This document shows, one piece after another, positions 12,782 to 17,489 of a stretch of 17,489 nucleotides of DNA. The position numbers were made by a program, and so were the translations under genes. How positions within the stretch are numbered: position 1 is the first letter of the stretch; every line of letters begins with the position of its first letter. This DNA comes from DATLAN01 sp035527455 (GTDB lineage: Bacteria > Planctomycetota > Planctomycetia > Pirellulales > Thermoguttaceae): assembly GCA_035527455.1 (NCBI GenBank), contig DATLAN010000573.1, positions 1-17,489 of the forward strand. The letters run 5' to 3'. Below the pieces are notes generated by a model. It worked only from the letters and a program-made list of their open reading frames with translations. It did not search any database and was not told the origin of the DNA.

Positions 12782-14668
12782 ATGTCAGAGGACTACAAGA
12801 ACGTATTGAAGGGCGCGCTGTCGGATGAAGATCGCCGGAAGCTGCTGGCCCTGGACCATCCCAAGCTGCACCGATTCGTGGCCGATGCCATTGGACTGTG
12901 CGAACCCGACTCGGTGTTGGTCGTCGACGATTCCGCGGAAGCGATGGCCAGGACGCGCAGCCAGGTCGTCGCCGCGGGCGAAGAGACGCCCTTGGCGATC
13001 GAAGGACACACCGTCCATTTCGACGGCATGCAGGACCAGGGACGCGACCGGGAGGCCACCAAGTACCTCGTGCCCGAGGGCGAAACGCTCTCGAAGGCGC
13101 TGAACCAGATGGAGCGCGAAGCGGGTTTGGCGGAAGTCCGCGGCCTGATGCAGGGGAGCATGAAAGGGCGGACGATGATCGTCCGCTTCCTCTCGCTGGG
13201 GCCGACCGGCTCGGTCTTCAGCATCCCCTGCGTCGAGTGTACCGACTCCTGGTACGTCTCGCACAGCCTCGACCTGCTCTACCGTCAAGGCTACGAGCAG
13301 TTCAAGAACCTCGGCGAGGGTTCCGACTTCTTCGCAATCTTGCACTCGGCCGGCAAAATGGACGAGCGGATGGTCAGTTGCGAGCCCGAGAAGAAGCGGA
13401 TCTACATCGACCACACGACCGACACCGTCTACAGCGTCAACACGCAGTACGCCGGCAACACCGTGGGGCTGAAGAAGCTGGCGCTGCGGCTGACCATCCG
13501 CAAGGCCGACCGCGAAGGCTGGCTCTGCGAGCACATGTTCCTGATGGGCGTTCATGGGCCGGGCGGTCGAAAGACCTATTTCGCCGGGGCGTTCCCCAGT
13601 GCCTGCGGAAAGACCTCCACGGCCATGCTGCCCGGCGAGAAGATCCTCGGCGACGACATCGCCTATTTCCGGGCGATCGACGGCGAGTGTCGCGCGGTCA
13701 ACGCCGAAGCCGGCATTTTCGGCATCATCCAGAACGTCAACGCCGAGGACGATCCGGCCATCTGGGACGTGCTGGCCCATCCGAACGAGGTCATCTTCTC
13801 CAACGTGCTGGTCAAGGAGGGCAAGCCCTATTGGCTCGGCATGGGCTGCGAGATGTCCGCTTCCGGCGAGAACTTCTCCGGCGCGTGGGAACAGGGGAAG
13901 AAGGACGACGACGGCAACGAGATCCCGCCGGCGCACAAGAACGCCCGGTACGCCGTGACGCTCAAGGCATTGTCGAACTGCGACCCGGAGCTGAATAACC
14001 CGGAAGGCGTGGTGCTCAGCGGCATCGTCTACGGCGGCCGGGACGCCAAGTCGTACGTGCCCGTCCAGCAAGGGTTCGACTGGGACCACGGCATCATCGC
14101 TTACGGGGCGTCGCTGGAGACGGAAACCACCTTCGCCACCATCGGCAAGGAGGGCGTGTCCGAAATCAACCTGATGAGCATCCAGGACTTCGTGGCCATT
14201 CCGCTGGGCAAGTACGTGCGGAACAACCTGGAATTCGGCAAAAAGGTGCGCCGCCCGCCGCTCGTCTTCGGGGTGAACTACTTCCTGCGCGACGCGGAAG
14301 GCGGTTTCGTCAACGCCGTGCGCGACAAGCACGTGTGGATCAAGTGGATGGAACGCCGCGTCCACGGCGAGGTCGACGCCATCAAGGGCCCGACCGGCTG
14401 GCTTCCCAAATACGAGGACCTCCAGCCGCTCTTCGAGCAGGTGCTGGGCAAAGACTACCCGCACGAGAACTACGTCAGGCAGTTCACCATCCGGGTGCCG
14501 GAGAACCTGGCGAAGATCGACCGCGTGGAAGCGTTTCACCGCAACGTGGTGGCCGACGCCCCGCCGGTGCTCTTCGAGGTGCTGGCGGCCCAGCGCGAGC
14601 GGCTGCTGCGTGCCCGGAAACAGTTCGGCGACTACATCGCCCCGGAGAGCTTCCTCGCGGAGAGTTGA
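12782..14668 (+). CDS. pckG: Phosphoenolpyruvate carboxykinase, GTP-dependent type
   Basis: 628 residues, the usual length of GTP-type PEPCK, which interconverts oxaloacetate plus GTP with PEP, CO2 and GDP in the cytoplasm for gluconeogenesis or anaplerosis. Seen: the substrate region DREATKYLVPEG (89-100); YAGNTVGLKK (223-232), with the likely metal-binding Lys; the metal-ligand His in CEHMFLMGV (His 251); the P-loop FPSACGKTS (271-279, Lys 277); and the kinase-2 motif GDDIAYF (290-296). The P-loop ends in Ser-Thr where animal enzymes have Asn-Leu, possibly an archaeal-like variant. ATG 12782 has AGGAAA (12771-12776) at good spacing. A promoter lies about 350 nt upstream, and a terminator-containing leader and palindromic repeat intervene, suggesting leader-level control. 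A gamma-carbonic-anhydrase-like gene follows after 2 bp. Confidence 0.96.
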   Translation: MSEDYKNVLKGALSDEDRRKLLALDHPKLHRFVADAIGLCEPDSVLVVDDSAEAMARTRSQVVAAGEETPLAIEGHTVHFDGMQDQGRDREATKYLVPEGETLSKALNQMEREAGLAEVRGLMQGSMKGRTMIVRFLSLGPTGSVFSIPCVECTDSWYVSHSLDLLYRQGYEQFKNLGEGSDFFAILHSAGKMDERMVSCEPEKKRIYIDHTTDTVYSVNTQYAGNTVGLKKLALRLTIRKADREGWLCEHMFLMGVHGPGGRKTYFAGAFPSACGKTSTAMLPGEKILGDDIAYFRAIDGECRAVNAEAGIFGIIQNVNAEDDPAIWDVLAHPNEVIFSNVLVKEGKPYWLGMGCEMSASGENFSGAWEQGKKDDDGNEIPPAHKNARYAVTLKALSNCDPELNNPEGVVLSGIVYGGRDAKSYVPVQQGFDWDHGIIAYGASLETETTFATIGKEGVSEINLMSIQDFVAIPLGKYVRNNLEFGKKVRRPPLVFGVNYFLRDAEGGFVNAVRDKHVWIKWMERRVHGEVDAIKGPTGWLPKYEDLQPLFEQVLGKDYPHENYVRQFTIRVPENLAKIDRVEAFHRNVVADAPPVLFEVLAAQRERLLRARKQFGDYIAPESFLAES

Positions 14669-14670
14669 GC

Positions 14671-15225
14671 ATGGGCATGGAGTGGAACGCGAGCGGCGAC
14701 TTCCCGAAGATCGCGCGGACGGCTTTTATACACGAAACGGCGACGCTGATCGGAAACGTGTCGATCGAAGGCAGGGTTTTCGTCGGCCCCAACGCCGTGA
14801 TCCGGGCAGATGAACCGGGGCCGGAGGGAAAGGTCGAGCCGATCGTCGTCTGCGAGGAGGCCAACATCCAGGACGCCGTGGTGATCCACGCCCTGGGCGG
14901 GACGGGCGTGAAGATCGGCCCCCGCACGTCGATCTCCCACGCCGCGATCGTCCACGGCCCCTGCGAGATCGGCGCCGATTGCTTCGTCGGCTTCGGCGCC
15001 GTCGTCTTCAAGGCCACGCTGGGAGACGGCGTCGTCGTGCTGCACCGCGCGTTGGTCGAAGGCGTGACCATCCCCCCGGGCGTGCACGTGCCCTCGATGA
15101 CGGCCGTTTGCTGCGAAAAGCACGTCGGAAGGTTGACGCCCGTGCCGCCGGAGCTGGCCGCCTTTGCCGAAAAGGTCTGCCGAACCAACCTGTTTCTCGT
15201 GGAAGCCGGACTGAAGAAGGGCTGA
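14671..15225 (+). CDS. Gamma-carbonic-anhydrase-like left-handed beta-helix protein
   Basis: 184 residues. Repeated hexapeptides (for example IGNVSI, VFVGPN, VKIGPR, CEIGAD) build a left-handed beta helix, with a C-terminal helix after about 156. The three metal-binding histidines of Cam-type gamma carbonic anhydrases appear to be conserved: His 73 in VIHALGG, His 90 and His 95 in SHAAIVHG (five apart, as in Cam). Arg 45, Asp 47, Glu 48, Gln 67 and Asp 68 also sit in matching motifs. The long acidic loop of Cam carrying its proton-shuttle Glu is missing, as in the CamH group, while a short insert lies near 49-57. It should reversibly hydrate CO2 in the cytoplasm. ATG 14671 is 2 bp after the pckG stop, with GGAGAG just upstream, so the two are co-translated. 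A purely structural or acyltransferase-like role is the alternative. Confidence 0.88.
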   Translation: MGMEWNASGDFPKIARTAFIHETATLIGNVSIEGRVFVGPNAVIRADEPGPEGKVEPIVVCEEANIQDAVVIHALGGTGVKIGPRTSISHAAIVHGPCEIGADCFVGFGAVVFKATLGDGVVVLHRALVEGVTIPPGVHVPSMTAVCCEKHVGRLTPVPPELAAFAEKVCRTNLFLVEAGLKKG

Positions 15226-15238
15226 GCGGTTTTTAGTG

Positions 15239-15290
15239 TAGCCGTCTCGCTCCGCGAGACGAAGCTACATCTCGCGGAGCGAGATGGCTA
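15239..15290. repeat. Dispersed palindromic repeat, copy B
   Basis: Arms 15239-15261 and 15268-15290 (23 nt each) pair with one G-U and one mismatch around a 6-nt loop (AAGCTA). Each arm is itself nearly palindromic (CTCGC-TCC-GCGAG). The sequence matches copy A (12691-12759) almost base for base apart from the duplication there. The right arm contains the ATG (15284) of the following gene. Confidence 0.88.
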
Positions 15291-16018
15291 CTATGCAACA
15301 CATTCTGATCGTCAAACTCGGCTCGACATTGCCCGACCTGGCTATGCGGCGCGGTGACTTCGAGGACTGGGTCCGCGCCGGGCTGGACGTCGGTCCGGAC
15401 CGAACGGCTCTCGTCGACCCCGTTGTGGGTGAAGCGCTGCCCGACTCGCGGCGGTTCGCCGGCGTGGTCGTGACCGGATCGCACGCCATGGTGACCGACC
15501 GGGCCGACTGGTCCGAGCGCACGGCCGCGTGGCTGCGCGACGTGGTCGAAGCGGAAGTGCCGCTGTTGGCCATCTGCTACGGCCACCAACTTCTCGCCCA
15601 CGCGACCGGAGGCACCGTCGGCAACAACCCCGCCGGTCGCGAGTTCGGCACGGTGGCTGTCCGGCTCGACGAGGCGTCGCGAACCGATCCGCTCTTCTCG
15701 ACCTTGCCCGAGCGGTTCGACGTGCAAGTCTGCCACACCCAATCCGCCCTCTCGCTTCCGCCGGGAGCCCAGCTTCTCGCCTCCAGCGCCCGGGAGCCGC
15801 ATCAAGCCTACCGTCTCGGCCGCTATGCCTGGGGCGTCCAATTCCATCCCGAGTTCGACGTCGAAGTCACCCGCACCTACATCCGCCAACGCGCCGCCGA
15901 CCTCCGCTCTGAAGGGCAGGACCCCGACAAGTTGGCTGCCGGCGTACGGGAAGCACCCCACGGTACGGCCGTGCTCGGCAGTTTCGGGCGTCTCGTCCGT
16001 GGCGGCGCGATCTTGTAG
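15284..16018 (+). CDS. Class I glutamine amidotransferase-like protein (GuaA N-domain-like)
   Basis: 244 residues from ATG 15284, or 241 from ATG 15293 (MQHILIVKLG). The class I amidotransferase triad is visible: nucleophile Cys 98 in ICYGHQLLAHATGG, and His 188 and Glu 190 in GVQFHPEFD. GVVVTGSHAMV (60-70) forms the expected oxyanion-side loop. No synthetase domain is attached, so this is a stand-alone amidotransferase of the COG0518 kind. Such enzymes release ammonia from glutamine or hydrolyse gamma-glutamyl compounds; the substrate is unknown. The first start codon lies within palindromic repeat copy B, whose GGAG (15276-15279) is the only ribosome-site-like sequence. The gene follows the carbonic-anhydrase-like gene by 58 bp and ends convergently, 5 bp from the next gene. 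Confidence 0.88.
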   Translation: MATMQHILIVKLGSTLPDLAMRRGDFEDWVRAGLDVGPDRTALVDPVVGEALPDSRRFAGVVVTGSHAMVTDRADWSERTAAWLRDVVEAEVPLLAICYGHQLLAHATGGTVGNNPAGREFGTVAVRLDEASRTDPLFSTLPERFDVQVCHTQSALSLPPGAQLLASSAREPHQAYRLGRYAWGVQFHPEFDVEVTRTYIRQRAADLRSEGQDPDKLAAGVREAPHGTAVLGSFGRLVRGGAIL

Positions 16019-16023
16019 GCTCC

Positions 16024-17262
16024 CTACTGCTTCGCCAATGCAGGGTCGATCAGCGGGCCGATGGTGGCCTGGTCGTATTGCTTCTGGACCTCGGGAAGCG
16101 CCGAGGCTCGGGCCAGGGCGATGACCCTTCGGACGTCGATGTACGGGTTGCCCGGCACGGCGCCGTCTTCGCGGCCTTGGACGGCGTACAGGGAAATCCA
16201 GAGAAAATGGACGGCGCCGCCCGAAAGACGGCCGCCGACGATGCGGCCTTCGCTGTCCAGGGCCAAAAGGTACCGAAACGTCGCCGACTGTTTTCGGTTG
16301 CCGGTTCTCGCGCCCGTCCTCGGGTCGGTTTGGCCTTGGGCATCGGAACCGTACGAGCTGTAGGTGACGGTGGTGCTGACGTCCTTGTACTGCACGCCGT
16401 CCCGGGTTCCGGCGTCGCGGATCGAGGAGACTTTGTAGGCGTAGATGGGGTTGTTCCAGGCCTCCTCGCCTCGAGTCCGGTCGATGCCGATGGGATGGTC
16501 CGCCTGGCCGATGTAGTTGGCCAGCGCCAGGTGGAAGGTGCCCATGTTCGGCCCGCCGCCCGTGCCGCTGGGCGGAGCCAGGTAGAGATAACTGTCGTCG
16601 GTGGTCCGGTTGTAGATGCCGGTCAGGAGGGCCTTGATGTCGGACGGCTGAAAGACCACGCCGGGCGTTCCGCCGATTCGACCCGCATCGACGGGCCTGA
16701 CCGGCTCGGGGTGCCGGATGGTCGAGGCGGTGAAGCCGCTGCAATAGCCTTCCCAGCCTTCGGAGGCGACCCGCATTCTCAGTCGGGGGAACAGGGCGCG
16801 GTCGGTGCCCATGATCCGGCGGATCTCGTAGGAGTTGGCCAGATTCTCGCCGCCGTTGAAAGCCAGGTCGTAGAGGCTCAGTACCGAAGAGCCGCCCGAC
16901 ATGCCCGACTCGATGCGTCGGCTGCCGTACCGTCCTTGGACCGCGGCTCGGCCGCCGGTCACGTCGCCGAGTCCGCCGGCACCTTCGGGGTGAATGTCGG
17001 CGGAGTAGGGGATCCTCCAGTCCGGCACGGAGGCTTCCGACTTCAGGCTTGCCAGTCTGGTTTCATAAGTGAGGCTGTGGTTCCTGAAATAGTAATTGAA
17101 GAGTGCTTCCTGTTCGTCCCGTTCGCTCTGCACGATTTTGCCGCCCACCACGCGCTGATGCACGTTGCTGATGTCGCGCGGCGGCGCCGCGGCAGAGAAA
17201 TCGGCGGTACAGCTAAAACAAATGAACCAGGCCGGTAAGAGGCCGACGACGAGTCCTCGCAT
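16024..17262 (-). CDS. Secreted transglutaminase-elicitor-domain protein
   Basis: 412 residues. The start at ATG 17262 is set by AAGGAG 6 nt upstream; an upstream in-frame ATG at 17376 would put 38 extra residues before the signal peptide. Residues 1-26 look like a signal peptide (MRGLVVGLLPAWFICFSCTA...AAA). The core matches features I associate with the TGase_elicitor family, known from Phytophthora GP42 transglutaminases and bacterial relatives: GYCSGFTAS (Cys 174), PSDIKALLTGIYN, GTFHLALANYIG (His 244), IDRTRGEEAWNNPIYAYKV (Asp 261) and a late GGRLSGGAVHFLW segment. Cys 174, His 244 and Asp 261 are the likely catalytic triad. It would act outside the cytoplasm, cross-linking or cleaving proteins. 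It is monocistronic, convergent with the amidotransferase gene. Family assignment is from remembered motifs. Confidence 0.75.
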   Translation of the reverse strand: MRGLVVGLLPAWFICFSCTADFSAAAPPRDISNVHQRVVGGKIVQSERDEQEALFNYYFRNHSLTYETRLASLKSEASVPDWRIPYSADIHPEGAGGLGDVTGGRAAVQGRYGSRRIESGMSGGSSVLSLYDLAFNGGENLANSYEIRRIMGTDRALFPRLRMRVASEGWEGYCSGFTASTIRHPEPVRPVDAGRIGGTPGVVFQPSDIKALLTGIYNRTTDDSYLYLAPPSGTGGGPNMGTFHLALANYIGQADHPIGIDRTRGEEAWNNPIYAYKVSSIRDAGTRDGVQYKDVSTTVTYSSYGSDAQGQTDPRTGARTGNRKQSATFRYLLALDSEGRIVGGRLSGGAVHFLWISLYAVQGREDGAVPGNPYIDVRRVIALARASALPEVQKQYDQATIGPLIDPALAKQ

Positions 17263-17344
17263 GGACTTCTCCTTGGTGTCTGTCGATCGTGGGTGAACGT
17301 CTTGTGAGCAGAAACAGGTGCAACAGAAGTCGACAACAAAATGC

Positions 17345-17391
17345 AGTGAAAAAAGAAAGATAACCCCCGCACGCACGGCGGGGGCTATCTT
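17345..17391 (-). terminator. Intrinsic terminator of the right-edge minus-strand gene
   Basis: The stem CCCCCGC (17364-17370) pairs with GCGGGGG (17378-17384) around a 7-nt loop. It extends past one mismatch with six more pairs (17357-17362 with 17386-17391). On the minus strand the hairpin is followed at once by a U-rich run (TCTTTCTTTTTT). The orientation fits a gene ending at 17429. Confidence 0.85.
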
Positions 17392-17428
17392 GTAGCATGT
17401 TTGCCCAAGTGAGCCGCTCGGCGGATCA

Positions 17429-17489
17429 CTACTTGCGACGGAGCAGGCCGCGCAGCTTGATCTTGGCTTTGCACTGATCCGGCTTCGCA
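17429..17489 (-). CDS. C-terminal end of an unidentified protein (cut by the window edge)
   Basis: On the minus strand, an open frame enters from the right edge and ends at TAG 17431-17429. It encodes AKPDQCKAKIKLRGLLRRK, a basic tail. The strong minus-strand terminator about 40 bp downstream supports a real gene ending here. Nineteen residues are too few to name a family. Confidence 0.5.
   Translation of the reverse strand, partial: AKPDQCKAKIKLRGLLRRK

Noticed and set aside
12785..14539. 584-codon open frame antisense to pckG
   Set aside because: It is a shadow of the GC-rich codon pattern of pckG, which has full catalytic motifs. The antisense product has no recognisable domain.
1..17489. 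CRISPR array, tRNA, rRNA or insertion-sequence transposase
   Set aside because: No regularly spaced repeats of CRISPR type, no tRNA-like cloverleaf, no rRNA stretch and no transposase motif were seen on either strand by reading.

Overview
The window is a GC-rich bacterial chromosome segment. It shows dense coding, high GC at third codon positions, frequent GTG starts, tightly overlapping genes and several families of dispersed palindromic repeats. The gene mix is a cytochrome c domain, a large hybrid-sensor-type kinase, a B12-binding radical SAM protein, an RND pump, a GTP-dependent PEP carboxykinase and a secreted transglutaminase-elicitor-like protein. Gene content and repeat style together suggest a planctomycete (Pirellulales-like) or a related diderm lineage. 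This placement is an inference; no rRNA or other phylogenetic marker is present.

Layout. (1) 1-369 is the C-terminal end of a c-type cytochrome, followed by a non-coding gap with a long hairpin repeat. (2) 765-4916 (+) is a tightly coupled cluster: a membrane sensor histidine kinase, a tandem-receiver response regulator and a PflX-like radical SAM protein. (3) 4963-11722 (-) runs in the opposite direction. It is transcribed from a TetR/CecR-like repressor through a membrane fusion protein and an RND permease, and possibly on into a B12-binding radical SAM protein. A 30-bp palindromic operator candidate lies just upstream of the repressor. No outer-membrane factor gene is present. (4) 11983-12399 (+) is a stand-alone DUF2294/MpsC-like gene. 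(5) 12427-15225 (+) contains a sigma70-type promoter, a roughly 320-nt leader with a convincing intrinsic terminator hairpin, pckG, and a gamma-carbonic-anhydrase-like gene 2 bp downstream. (6) 15284-16018 (+) is a class I glutamine amidotransferase whose start codon lies inside a dispersed palindromic repeat. (7) 16024-17262 (-) is a secreted transglutaminase-elicitor-domain protein. (8) The right edge holds the last codons of a minus-strand gene and its intrinsic terminator.

How the parts may work together. The sensor kinase and double-REC protein form a two-component pathway with no DNA-binding output domain, translationally coupled to a radical SAM enzyme. The repressor, MFP and RND genes form a self-regulated efflux operon. 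PEPCK and carbonic anhydrase plausibly cooperate in CO2/bicarbonate handling around the PEP-oxaloacetate node. The most unusual signals are non-coding: the terminator-bearing pckG leader, and two copies of one palindromic repeat placed immediately before pckG and at the start of the amidotransferase.
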